The notes below the pieces were generated by a model. It saw only the letters and a program-made list of their open reading frames with translations, was not told the DNA's origin and did not search any database. 60,343 bases of DNA from Pegethrix bostrychoides GSE-TBD4-15B (GTDB lineage Bacteria > Cyanobacteriota > Cyanobacteriia > Elainellales > Elainellaceae), in contig JAHHHV010000012.1 of the NCBI GenBank assembly GCA_019359155.1, forward strand, positions 1 through 60,343, given 5' to 3'. The position numbers were made by a program, and so were the translations under genes. This document shows, one piece after another, positions 8,290 to 16,652 of this stretch; position 1 is the stretch's first letter, and each line of letters begins with the position of its first letter.

Positions 8290-10233
8290 TTAATCCTGTA
8301 GGGAGATGGACGTAAAAGTTTCAGCATCCAGTGCATCACCAACGCCGCTCAGCCGCGCCAATCTCTGGCCGCGCCACTGCAAAACTAGCTGATTGCTGCG
8401 TTCAATTTGCCGGAGCTGCTGAAACTTAATGCCGTCATCGAGTGCCAGAATATCTTGCCCCACCCGAAAATCCTGCACGATAATTTTCCCTGCTTTAGAG
8501 AGCACAAACGTATCGCGGCCTTGCCCCCCGATGAGACGATTGCGGCCTGCGCCACCCGCCAGCAGATCGTGACCCTGGTTGCCCTTGAGCTGATCTTGCC
8601 CCCCATTCCCCAGCAGCGTATCTGAACCATTGCCGCCCACCAGCCGATCGCGCCCGCTGCCGCCCAGCAGATAGTCATTGCCATCGCCACCGTTGAGCCG
8701 ATCTGCTCCGGCATTGCCAAACAGCGCATCAAAGCCATGCTGACCGTGGAGCCGATCAGCGCCACCTAGTCCACTCAGGTTGTTGGCTCTGCCGTTGCCC
8801 CGCAGCCGATCGTCGCCCTCTGTGCCAGTGATTGCAGAACTGAAGGCTGCTAGTGTCGCGCCATCCGCCTGCACCAGTCCCGCACCGCTGCGAAAGTTGC
8901 CCGGTGGATCGAGCGGCACGGCGGTTTGCTGCAACAGCGCCGTAATCTGCGCGGGAGAGAGATGTTTGGATCCTCCCGCGCGTTGCAGCAAGAGCGCCGC
9001 TGCCCCTGCCGCATGAGGAGCCGCTGCCGAAGTGCCAAAAAAGGGATTGAAGCCGCTCGAAGGCTCGAAGGTAGTGGTCACGCCATTGGGTGCGACGATT
9101 TCTGGCTTCTGGCGAATCTCTGGCTCGGCCAAGCGATTGCCCTGAGCGTCCAGTAAAATCGGCGTGCCGCCCCGACTTGAAAAGCTGTCTAGCACAGGCG
9201 GATTGATCCCAAAGACTGGCGTTTGTTGAACTTCAACGGCTCCGACGGCCACTGCGCCTCTGGCATTCGGCTGGCCGTAGATTGTGGCAGCATCGCCATC
9301 CTCATCCACATACTCATAGGTCACGCCTGTGTCAGCGCCGTTGGCAACGCTGATCCATTGGATAGTCGTGGGGGAGCGAGTCGGCTGCACCTGACGCGCA
9401 ATTGCCAAATAGACTGTGCTGTTGGAACGAGCGCGATAGGCCAACTGCTCTAGCGGCTGCTCAACGCCTGCTGAAAACTGCGTAACCGAGACGGTTAAGA
9501 TATTCTGATTCTCTGTGGGAACGGCTGGTGTAGAAACCAGAAATAGCTCCATGTCGTTGTTAATCTGTCCAGCCGGATCAGTCCAGCCCAGCAGTGGAAA
9601 TAAGATTGCGCCGCTGACTAGCTCAACATCTTGATAATAATCAACGCCTGCGCCCGGATCAAAATCGTGCAGCTCGTAGGTTTTGCCGCCAAAGCCAAAC
9701 GTATCGCCCGGTCGAAATTCACTGTCATAGGCCCGGTTGCCATCATTGCCAATCGCCGAGAAGTAGGCTGTGCCTTGCTGCACGACGGATGCTACAGTTT
9801 GGCTAAGCAGCCCATCCTGAAAAAAGGTAGTGGGCACGCCAATATCATCCACAATAATATCGGCTCCGGCGCGAGCCAAAGCCCGCACGGCTCGGGCGAA
9901 GCTGCGTTCGGTGAGATTGCCGCCGGAAGTAAAGGCCGTATGGTAGAGCAGCTCGGCTCCGGGGGCAATATCGCTGATGATCTGGCTCATGGCGCGGCCT
10001 TCATCAGATCCAGAACGCAGATCCTTGAGTACGCGCACGGGCTTACGGTTGCCGAACGGATTGTTGCGACCGGGCAAATCGCCTGTTTTGACATCCTGGA
10101 CAGCGCCCTTGAGCGCGTTGAAGCTATTTGAGATGACCCCAATCTTGATGCCGCGTCCGTCGAGGTGAAAATTGCGGCGAGCCACCTGCGACCGCATTAC
10201 CCGATCGCCCTTGCTAGTCACTTTTCCGACCAT
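8290..10233 (-). CDS. S8/S53-like serine protease with C-terminal RTX calcium-binding repeats
   Basis: A 647-residue secreted-type protein. Residues about 25-460 form a subtilisin-fold domain: GIKIGVISNSFN (31-39), SDEGRAMSQIISDIAPGA (76-93), oxyanion Asn in AIGNDGN and the nucleophile in GTSAAAPHAAGAAALLL. The classical Asp is Asn36 and the classical HGTH His is replaced by the DEG of residue 77-79, so the site looks more like a sedolisin-type Glu/Asp/Ser arrangement. From about 470 on come some eight RTX nonapeptides (GGxGxDxLxG type) and a FVLSKAGKIIVQDF-like closing strand, as in type I secreted, Ca-folded exoproteins. There is no classical signal peptide, which fits type I secretion. No T1SS genes are nearby. 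Confidence 0.82.
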   Translation of the reverse strand: MVGKVTSKGDRVMRSQVARRNFHLDGRGIKIGVISNSFNALKGAVQDVKTGDLPGRNNPFGNRKPVRVLKDLRSGSDEGRAMSQIISDIAPGAELLYHTAFTSGGNLTERSFARAVRALARAGADIIVDDIGVPTTFFQDGLLSQTVASVVQQGTAYFSAIGNDGNRAYDSEFRPGDTFGFGGKTYELHDFDPGAGVDYYQDVELVSGAILFPLLGWTDPAGQINNDMELFLVSTPAVPTENQNILTVSVTQFSAGVEQPLEQLAYRARSNSTVYLAIARQVQPTRSPTTIQWISVANGADTGVTYEYVDEDGDAATIYGQPNARGAVAVGAVEVQQTPVFGINPPVLDSFSSRGGTPILLDAQGNRLAEPEIRQKPEIVAPNGVTTTFEPSSGFNPFFGTSAAAPHAAGAAALLLQRAGGSKHLSPAQITALLQQTAVPLDPPGNFRSGAGLVQADGATLAAFSSAITGTEGDDRLRGNGRANNLSGLGGADRLHGQHGFDALFGNAGADRLNGGDGNDYLLGGSGRDRLVGGNGSDTLLGNGGQDQLKGNQGHDLLAGGAGRNRLIGGQGRDTFVLSKAGKIIVQDFRVGQDILALDDGIKFQQLRQIERSNQLVLQWRGQRLARLSGVGDALDAETFTSISLQD

Positions 10234-10407
10234 AGTTTGATGTTGCCAATCCCAGAGAGTTGGTAGTCATGCCCCTCACAACTTTAGAGGGCGGTGCAGT
10301 CACTGTCATCGGGTAGGCTGCTGAATTTGCCTCCAAACTTACCCCATAGACCGAACGCAACAGGTATGTTAATCAAAGAGCTTGTAGAGGAAAGTTGAGG
10401 ACAGAGC

Positions 10408-11721
10408 ATGACCCAAGTGACTGAATATGCCCAGCGCCGTGAGCAGGTGATGGCAAAAATCGGCAAAGGCACAGCCATTTTTCGCAGCGCCCCGACAGCC
10501 GTGATGCATAACGATGTCGAGTACAACTTTCGGCAAGATAGCGATTTCTTCTACCTGACCGGCTTCAATGAGGCTGAGGCCGTGGCTGTCTTGGCTCCGC
10601 ATCACGAGGAGCATCGATTTATTTTGTTTGTGCAGCCCAAAGATCTGGAGCGGGAAACCTGGTCAGGCTATCGAGTTGGCGTTGAGGCGGCTAAATCGCA
10701 GTACGGCGCAGATGAAGTCTATCCAATCGCAGAGCTAGACGAGAAGCTGCCGCAATATCTGGAAAAGGCCGACCGGATCTACTACCGCTTGGGGCGCGAC
10801 ACAGCCTTCAACAACAAAGTATTGCGGCACTGGCAAAAGCAAATGGCCACCTATGCCAAAACAGGCTATGCCCCCATGGCGCTCGCAGATCCGGCTCCAG
10901 TGCTGTACCCACTGCGGCAGATCAAAAGTGCGGCTGAACTAGCGCTGATGCGCCAAGCCGTCAAAATTGCTGTCGATGCCCATAACCATGCCCGCGAATA
11001 TGCCAGACCGGGACTCTACGAATATCAGGTGCAGGCTGAAATTGAGCATATCTTTCGGCAGCGCGGGGCACTAGGGCCAGCCTATCCCTCGATAGTCGCC
11101 TCTGGAGCCAACGCCTGCGTGCTGCACTACACCGAAAACACGCGCCAGATGCAGGACGGCGATTTATTACTGATCGATGCCGGATGCGCCTACGAATACT
11201 ACAACTCTGACATCACCCGCAGCTTTCCAATCAGCGGTCACTTTACGCCTGAGCAAAAAGCCATCTACGAAATTGTCCTAGAAGCGCAGCTTCAGTCAAT
11301 TGCTCAGGTACAGCCAGGTAATCCCTATAAGCAGACGCACGATACGGCAGTGCGCGTCATTGTAGAAGGCTTGATGGATTTAGGTCTACTGCAAGGGGAT
11401 ATTGAAGAAATTATCAAAGAGGAAAAGTATAAGCCGTTCTATATGCACCGCACCGGACACTGGCTGGGGCTAGATGTGCATGATGTCGGGGTCTATCAGC
11501 ATGGCGAAACGCCGCACAATCTGGAGCCGGGGCAGGTGCTCACCATCGAGCCAGGGATCTACATTTCGCCCTATATCAAGCCCGCCGAAGGCCAGCCCGA
11601 AGTTGACCCCAAATGGCACGGTATTGGCATCCGGATTGAAGATGACGTGCTGGTGACAGCTAGCGGCTGCGAGGTCTTGAGCGCGGGCGTGCCTAAGAGC
11701 ATTGCCGAGCTAGAAAACTGA
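10408..11721 (+). CDS. pepP: Xaa-Pro aminopeptidase (aminopeptidase P)
   Basis: Cytosolic metallopeptidase of family M24B that removes N-terminal residues preceding proline. The 437-residue product has the AMP_N domain (1-170) with RQDSDFFYLTGF, and the pita-bread catalytic domain with all five dinuclear metal ligands: Asp257 (LLIDAGC), Asp268 (NSDITRSFP), His351 (HRTGHWLGLDVHD), Glu381 (LTIEPGIY) and Glu411 (RIEDDVL). Length and motif order match E. coli PepP. GAGG lies 12 bases before the ATG. It stands alone, back to back with the protease gene. Confidence 0.95.
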   Translation: MTQVTEYAQRREQVMAKIGKGTAIFRSAPTAVMHNDVEYNFRQDSDFFYLTGFNEAEAVAVLAPHHEEHRFILFVQPKDLERETWSGYRVGVEAAKSQYGADEVYPIAELDEKLPQYLEKADRIYYRLGRDTAFNNKVLRHWQKQMATYAKTGYAPMALADPAPVLYPLRQIKSAAELALMRQAVKIAVDAHNHAREYARPGLYEYQVQAEIEHIFRQRGALGPAYPSIVASGANACVLHYTENTRQMQDGDLLLIDAGCAYEYYNSDITRSFPISGHFTPEQKAIYEIVLEAQLQSIAQVQPGNPYKQTHDTAVRVIVEGLMDLGLLQGDIEEIIKEEKYKPFYMHRTGHWLGLDVHDVGVYQHGETPHNLEPGQVLTIEPGIYISPYIKPAEGQPEVDPKWHGIGIRIEDDVLVTASGCEVLSAGVPKSIAELEN

Positions 11722-11880
11722 GCGTATTTCTGAGCTAATTCTGGATTGAACTCAGCGCATGATGTAGAAGTAGCTAGATCATGCGTTTAATTCTGCTGTT
11801 CAATTTTTGAGTCGAGTTAGAAGCTGGGCACTCTACAGATACTTGGCTTTGTTTATTATTCACACAGCCGCTTACAGAGC

Positions 11881-13578
11881 ATGAACAAACACAAATATCG
11901 ACTGGCTCGTCTGGCTTCGGTGCTGGCCGCTGCATCCCTGACAGCTTGTACAGGCGGCAGTTCAACTTCCTCTGGCTTTGAAGTCAAGTTTCTGGTCGGC
12001 AGTGCTTTAGGCGACTTCTGCAACCAGGCGGCTGAGAAGTTTAACGCTCAGCAGCCAAAAGTCAGCAGTGAAGCCTTTCGTATGGTCTGTGAGGCTGAAG
12101 GCAGCGGCGATGTTGTTACCAAGCTGACGAGTCTGGCCGAGCAACTCAAGGCTGGCACGCTATCGGCTGACGCGCCTGAATTCCCGACGTTGGTTTCAGT
12201 AGACGGCGAGATCTACCAAAGTTTGCTAATCGACCGAATCAATCAGATCTATCCAGGGCAACCCTATATCGCGGCGATCACCGATTCGCCGCTGCTCGCC
12301 AGCAGCCCGGTGGTGTTCATGGCTCCTGCCGATTTAGCGCCGGGACTCAGCCAGCAGCCTGACCTGTTCAAGCAGTTCGTAACGGCCAAAACCCACCGCG
12401 ATCTAGATGCGGCCAGCCCGCCATGGGACATCCACTATGTCCAAACAGCGCCCAGCCGCTCTAATTCAGGGCTGCAAACTCTGGTGGCACAATATGCCTC
12501 AGTGTCGGGCAAGCGGCCAGAGCAGATGACGCTGGCTGATGTGCAGCAATACACGCCGCAGGTGAAGGCAATCCAGCAGAAGGTGACGCGCTACGGCGTT
12601 TCGACCAATTCGCTGGCTAACGCGATGGTGAAAAACGGGGCGTTCTGGGCTTCGGTCGGGTCAGTCTACGAATCCTCGGTGATTCAGGCCAATGCCAGCC
12701 TCCAGCCCGGACAGCCGCGCTATCAGGCAATCTATCCCCAGTCGACTTTTTCTGCAAATATGCGGGCGATCCTGCCGACGGCCCCTTGGGTGAGCGATCG
12801 CGAAAAAGCCGCCGCCGAGCAGGTGATCGCCTTCCTGCAATCGCCGGATGCCCAGCAGATTGCGACCGACTTGGGGCTGCGACCTGGTACGCCTGGAGTG
12901 GCGCTGGGAGCCAAGTTCTCGCCCGAATTCGGCGTTGCTCCACAGGCCAAGTACGACTCTTACCGTCCACCCCAGCCGCAGGTGGCAGAGGCGATGATTG
13001 AGGCTTGGCAGCAAATCGCCAAAAAGCCTTCGCTGGTGGTGCTGGTGGTGGACAGTTCGGGTTCTATGAAGGGCAACAAGCTGCCTGCGGTACAAAGCAC
13101 GCTGCAAACCTACATCAGCAAAATGTCGCCCCAAGATCAGGTGGCGCTGATTGATTTTGACAGCGAAATCCGCGAGCCAATTTTGATCGACGGCTCTGCT
13201 GCCGGACGCGAGCGCGGCATGCTCTTTATTAGCAGCCTGCGAGCCGAAGGCGGTACAGCCCTTTACGACAGCGCCCTTTACGCCCGCAACTGGCTGCAAA
13301 AAAACCTGCGCCCTGGGGCAATCAACGCCGTGCTAGTACTCACCGACGGCGAAGATTCTGGCTCTCAAGGAACGCTCGATCAGCTGAAGAGCGAACTCAC
13401 CCAAAGCGGTTTTGAAAGCGACCAGCGGATCTCGTTCTTTACGGTTGGCTATGGTAATGAGAGCGAATTCGACTCCAGCGCCCTAGAGCAGATCGCCCAG
13501 CCCACGGGCGGCTACTATGCCAAAGGCGATCCAGAATCCATCGCTCGCGTCATGGACAATCTACAGCTTGAGTTTTAG
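11881..13578 (+). CDS. Lipoprotein with periplasmic-binding-protein domain fused to vWA domain
   Basis: A 565-residue exported lipoprotein. The signal peptide ends in the lipobox LTAC (Cys23). Residues about 32-350 read as an ABC-type solute-binding fold (FEVKFLVGSALGDFCNQAAEKF; YASVSGKRPEQMT; VIAFLQSPDAQQIA). Residues about 385-565 form a von Willebrand A domain with a full MIDAS: DSSGS at 391-395, a downstream Thr in GGTALYDSAL and VLTDGED. It is the first gene of a tight set with 13608 and 14361 (gaps 29 and 30 bp). No transport permease or ATPase is present, so import is unlikely. Binding of a ligand coupled to protein-protein contact or envelope surveillance is inference. The fusion exists in other bacteria but I know of no assigned role. 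Confidence 0.82.
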   Translation: MNKHKYRLARLASVLAAASLTACTGGSSTSSGFEVKFLVGSALGDFCNQAAEKFNAQQPKVSSEAFRMVCEAEGSGDVVTKLTSLAEQLKAGTLSADAPEFPTLVSVDGEIYQSLLIDRINQIYPGQPYIAAITDSPLLASSPVVFMAPADLAPGLSQQPDLFKQFVTAKTHRDLDAASPPWDIHYVQTAPSRSNSGLQTLVAQYASVSGKRPEQMTLADVQQYTPQVKAIQQKVTRYGVSTNSLANAMVKNGAFWASVGSVYESSVIQANASLQPGQPRYQAIYPQSTFSANMRAILPTAPWVSDREKAAAEQVIAFLQSPDAQQIATDLGLRPGTPGVALGAKFSPEFGVAPQAKYDSYRPPQPQVAEAMIEAWQQIAKKPSLVVLVVDSSGSMKGNKLPAVQSTLQTYISKMSPQDQVALIDFDSEIREPILIDGSAAGRERGMLFISSLRAEGGTALYDSALYARNWLQKNLRPGAINAVLVLTDGEDSGSQGTLDQLKSELTQSGFESDQRISFFTVGYGNESEFDSSALEQIAQPTGGYYAKGDPESIARVMDNLQLEF

Positions 13579-13607
13579 AGGATCACCAGTTATATGAGGA
13601 TAACCCA

Positions 13608-14330
13608 ATGCAGCTCGCCAATCCGCTCTACTATCCGCTGCCCGTTTTCGTCGGCGCGATCACGCTTGTGGCAGGCATTCGGCTCGTCAATCTGCCCAGC
13701 TTTGTGGTGCTGCCAGTGGCGGGTGCAGTAGCGATGGGCGGAGCAGCCTTTCGCAAATCGCAAGCTCCGCCCTCGCTGAATCTAAATAATCCTGCCCTCG
13801 AAGCCGATTTGTTAAGACTCCAGCAGCAGGCGCAAACCCTGACGCTCAAAGCTGAAGAGCTGCGCCTAGAAGCCGCTCGGCTGCTGACTCAATCAACCCA
13901 GATGGATCTGCTGGCGGCGGTGCAGTTGACCTGTGATCAGGTGCAGGAATTGCCCACCAAAATCGCGCAGTTGGTGCAGCAGATGCAGGGGCAAGATTCA
14001 CTGCTCTCAGTCCAGGATTTGCAGCGCCAGTTGGCTAATCTCGAAGCTAAGCTGCCATCGAGTGTCGGCGTGATGCAATCCCAGCTCATCCAGCTCGCGG
14101 CTAGCCTGCGCCAGAATATTCAGCTTGCCCAGGAAGGCCAAGATGCGCGTCAGGCACAGGCTGCCAGTCTTTCAAAACTGGTGCTGGACTCCGCAGGCCA
14201 ATTGCAAAAGCTGCAAAATCACCTCCGCACCGCCGACTTGGCCAACGCCCAGCAGACTACAGAGCTTCGTACACTCAGCGACGAACTCAGCTCCGTCCAA
14301 ACCAGCCTGGATCTCCTGATCGAACGCTAG
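13608..14330 (+). CDS. Membrane-anchored coiled-coil protein, unknown function
   Basis: 240 residues. Two hydrophobic stretches in the first 50 residues (YYPLPVFVGAITLVAGIRL and FVVLPVAGAVAMGGAAF) look like membrane helices or a hairpin. The remainder is nearly all heptad-like helix rich in Gln, Leu and Ala (for example LRLQQQAQTLTLKAEELRLE), ending in LSSVQTSLDLLIE. No enzymatic motif is seen. GAGGATAACCCA-ATG gives a good ribosome site. Its position between two SBP-like genes, 29 and 30 bp apart, suggests that the three act together, with this one as the inner-membrane or scaffolding part. I do not recognise the family; a loose likeness to TelA/toxic-anion-resistance helical proteins cannot be confirmed by eye. 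Confidence 0.7.
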   Translation: MQLANPLYYPLPVFVGAITLVAGIRLVNLPSFVVLPVAGAVAMGGAAFRKSQAPPSLNLNNPALEADLLRLQQQAQTLTLKAEELRLEAARLLTQSTQMDLLAAVQLTCDQVQELPTKIAQLVQQMQGQDSLLSVQDLQRQLANLEAKLPSSVGVMQSQLIQLAASLRQNIQLAQEGQDARQAQAASLSKLVLDSAGQLQKLQNHLRTADLANAQQTTELRTLSDELSSVQTSLDLLIER

Positions 14331-14360
14331 TTCATACTCCGCTCTTATATCAACCTCGCC

Positions 14361-15440
14361 ATGAAAACCCGCTCCCTGCTGCCCATCGCCTCGCTGACGA
14401 TCATCCTGGCAGCTCTCGGCCTCGCCTATGCGCCCATTCCCGGCCTCAACCCAACCGTGATTATCGTCAGCGGTACTGAACTTCAGGAGCCGCTAGAAGC
14501 ACTAGCAGCTAAGTTTGAGCAAGCGCACCCAGCTATCCAGCTAGAGTTAAAGTTTCAAGGCTCGCAGGATCTGGTCAACCGCTATCTCAACGACCAGCAT
14601 GAATTCACGCCGACTGTGCTGATCCCGGCGAACGGCGGGCTACTGCAAGAGCTAGAGGCAAGCTGGCAGACACAAAACCAGCACAGCGCTTTTTATGGCG
14701 CACCGCAGCCGATTGCCAAAACAAATCTGGTGGCGATTGCTTGGCAAGATCGTGGCAAAGCTCTGTTTCCCAACGGTCAGTTTGACTGGGCTCGGCTTGA
14801 AGCCGCGCTGCAAAAGGGAAACTGGTCAGCCATTGGCGGTTCGCCGGACTGGGGCAGCTTCGACCTGCTGATCACCGACCCGATCCGCTCCAACAGCGCC
14901 CAGCTAACGCTAGCGCTTTGGGCGAATGCCACAGCTACAAATCTGAATCATCCAGCTGTTGAGCCTCTGTTTGGCCTGGTCAAGCGCTCGGTCTACCAGC
15001 CGCCCCGCTCGACCGATATTTTGCTGCAAGAATTTATTGCGCGTGGCTCTAACCAAGCCGATGTGGCTACCGTCTACGAAAGCATTGCCCTCCATCGCTG
15101 GCAGCAGTCTACATCACAAGGCCAGCCTTATCGGATCTATGCGCTCAATCCGACGGTTGAAACCATCTCGACAGCGGCGGTCGTGCAGCGCAACGTCAGC
15201 CGATCTACGGCCAAAGCCGCCCAGCAGTTCGTTGATTTTCTGACTGAGCCAGCGCAGCAGCAAACCTTTGTGCAGTATGGATTTCGGTCAGTCGATGATT
15301 CTATTGATTTAAAGTCTGTGGCCAACAGCCCTTGGAACCAGAATATTCCAGGCGCGGCGCTGACTGTTCCCAACACTGTTCCAATGCCGAACTCAACTCA
15401 GCTTTCAGAAATAGTACGACTATGGCAACGCGCTAACTAA
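14361..15440 (+). CDS. Extracellular solute-binding-like protein, third gene of the vWA operon
   Basis: 359 residues. An N-terminal signal or anchor (MKTRSLLPIASLTIILAALGLAYA) is followed by a solute-binding fold: VIIVSGTELQEPLEALAAKFEQ, LELKFQGSQDLVNRYL and a C-terminal TAKAAQQFVDFLTEPAQQQTF, which matches the VIAFLQSPDAQQIA stretch of the first operon gene in position and sense. The two SBP parts therefore look related by duplication. No lipobox Cys is seen after the hydrophobic segment, so it is either secreted or held by an uncleaved anchor. It ends 14 bp before the hairpin that terminates the convergent ssb gene. Confidence 0.78.
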   Translation: MKTRSLLPIASLTIILAALGLAYAPIPGLNPTVIIVSGTELQEPLEALAAKFEQAHPAIQLELKFQGSQDLVNRYLNDQHEFTPTVLIPANGGLLQELEASWQTQNQHSAFYGAPQPIAKTNLVAIAWQDRGKALFPNGQFDWARLEAALQKGNWSAIGGSPDWGSFDLLITDPIRSNSAQLTLALWANATATNLNHPAVEPLFGLVKRSVYQPPRSTDILLQEFIARGSNQADVATVYESIALHRWQQSTSQGQPYRIYALNPTVETISTAAVVQRNVSRSTAKAAQQFVDFLTEPAQQQTFVQYGFRSVDDSIDLKSVANSPWNQNIPGAALTVPNTVPMPNSTQLSEIVRLWQRAN

Positions 15441-15453
15441 TCAAGTCGCAAAA

Positions 15454-15480
15454 AATCGCTGCTCAATTCAAGCAGCGATT
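15454..15480 (-). terminator. Rho-independent terminator of the ssb-like gene
   Basis: Perfect 10-bp stem (AATCGCTGCT and its complement) with a 7-nt loop. Read on the minus strand it is followed directly by a run of six T, the classical arrangement, and it lies 35 bp past the stop of the minus-strand gene at 15515. It can also stop the plus-strand operon ending at 15440. Confidence 0.88.
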
Positions 15481-15514
15481 ACTACAACAATTCAATGCTT
15501 TTAGGAGAATTTGC

Positions 15515-15919
15515 CTAAGCCGTTACCAGTTCTTTTTCTTCGGACTGAGTTTCAGCTTCGCTCTCTTCGATATCCTCACTGTGCCAAACAATATCCAAAT
15601 CGATATCTAGAACCGTCATCTCCAGACCTGCTTTCGGTACGTTACCATTGCTGGAGATGTATGGACTTGGCTCTAGGTTGCCTGTACAAATTACCACCGA
15701 GCCTTTCTTCAGGTAAGGCAACATCCGCCAAGCTGAAGACTTTGACCAAATTGTCAGTCTCACCGTAAACGATTCTTTCCGGTCACGCGGTTTTCTGACG
15801 TACAGCGTGGCTTCAGCCAGCTGAGCTTCTTCACCACTCTTGAGTTCAACCGTTTTGATCTGCGCGTCTGCGCCTAAATTCCCGCTGACTATCCATTTGT
15901 TGAGGCTGGTGCTTGCCAT
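15515..15919 (-). CDS. ssb: Single-stranded DNA-binding protein (SSB-like, OB fold)
   Basis: An OB-fold protein of about 134 residues with the SSB core WIVSGNLGADAQIK, FTVRLTIWSKSSAWRMLPYLKKGSVVICTGNLEP and a long acidic tail (EDIEESEAETQSEEKE) as in SSBs that recruit partners. The end is ELVTA rather than the canonical DDIPF tip, so partner binding may differ. Sequence drift from the housekeeping SSB (no MNSCILMAEI-type N-terminus) suggests a divergent or second SSB. Two starts are close: ATG at 15919, with AGGGA about 11 bases upstream, and ATG at 15928, where that box would be too close. The upstream frame also continues to 15982. I prefer 15919. Confidence 0.75.
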   Translation of the reverse strand: MASTSLNKWIVSGNLGADAQIKTVELKSGEEAQLAEATLYVRKPRDRKESFTVRLTIWSKSSAWRMLPYLKKGSVVICTGNLEPSPYISSNGNVPKAGLEMTVLDIDLDIVWHSEDIEESEAETQSEEKELVTA

Positions 15920-15982
15920 AGGTAGCATGTTCCCTGATCTTGGGAGTATGTAGTGTTCTCTCTTTAACGTGCCCAATGTCAA

Positions 15983-16652
15983 GTCTCAATCGATATTGAG
16001 TCAACTAACGTAACATTTTGGCATGATCTTTGGCATGATCTGAGCCAGCGTGATCTTCTCCTAGACAATGGACATTGCTGAGGATTGCACAAAACCAGGT
16101 CACAGCCTGAGAATCCCAGTTTGACGATGGCTTCTATCCTATCGGACAGCATCTGACGCAAATTCTGTTCATCCTGTTCAGGGTGAGGTCAGCTCCAAAC
16201 TAATGAAGGACATTAATCACTGGTTCACTCACAATTGTTGCTGCACCTCACTTATCTGAAATCCGCCACATAAGAGCATTGCGCATCTTGACAAAACATG
16301 AGCAATGCTCTTATTTTATAAACATGAGCGATGCTCAAATTCCGCCTTGCCTATTTGCCTTGCTTGGGAATATTTGGAACCCCGCACAACTAAAAGTCAC
16401 TATGGCATCTCCTTGTTTGATCCAATGCTGCTGCATTGGGCTACGCTTCTGTCGCTATAAGCTTTATCCCTGGATCGTTTTAGCTGTTGCGCCGTTCAAC
16501 TGGCTGACGGCTTCGGGTGTTCGTCGCACTCGTGAGCAGGTTCGCTACATGCAGGCGATCAGCAGGATTGATTTTGTGGGTGTCTATGGATTGTTGAACG
16601 ATCTGCTCTGGTAAATCGGCGTTACTGAAAACCTTCCGTGGAGAATGACGTG
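15983..16652. other. Long intergenic region with the Coq4 promoter
   Basis: About 670 bp between the ssb-like gene and coq4. The first half shows only scattered short repeats such as ATCTTTGGCATGATCTGAGC-like text at about 16023. The second half contains the promoter and palindromes at 16274-16337. A plus-strand frame at 16279-16614 is open (111 codons) but its start lies inside the promoter and it has no family likeness, so I do not call it. It leaves a long leader (about 330 nt) before coq4. Confidence 0.5.
16274..16337 (+). promoter_or_regulatory. Promoter with palindromic operators in the spacer and at +1
   Basis: A consensus -35 TTGACA (16288-16293) is followed 18 bp later by TATTTT (16312-16317), a fair -10. 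ACATGAGCAATGCTC (16296-16310) fills the spacer and ACATGAGCGATGCTC (16323-16337) covers the expected start of transcription. Both contain the palindrome GAGCNATGCTC; a third, imperfect one (GAGCATTGCGC, 16274-16284) lies upstream of -35. Copies are 27 bp apart. This is the layout of a repressible promoter with sites for a dimeric repressor, for example TetR or MarR type; no such regulator is encoded nearby. Downstream lies coq4. Confidence 0.7.

Noticed and set aside
12661-13299. Minus-strand frame of 212 codons in the vWA gene
   Set aside because: Shadow of the strong plus-strand gene; Arg/His/Leu composition of a reverse frame.
16279-16614. 111-codon plus-strand frame before coq4
   Set aside because: It starts within the promoter and contains no recognisable motif; Cys/Trp-rich composition looks like chance.
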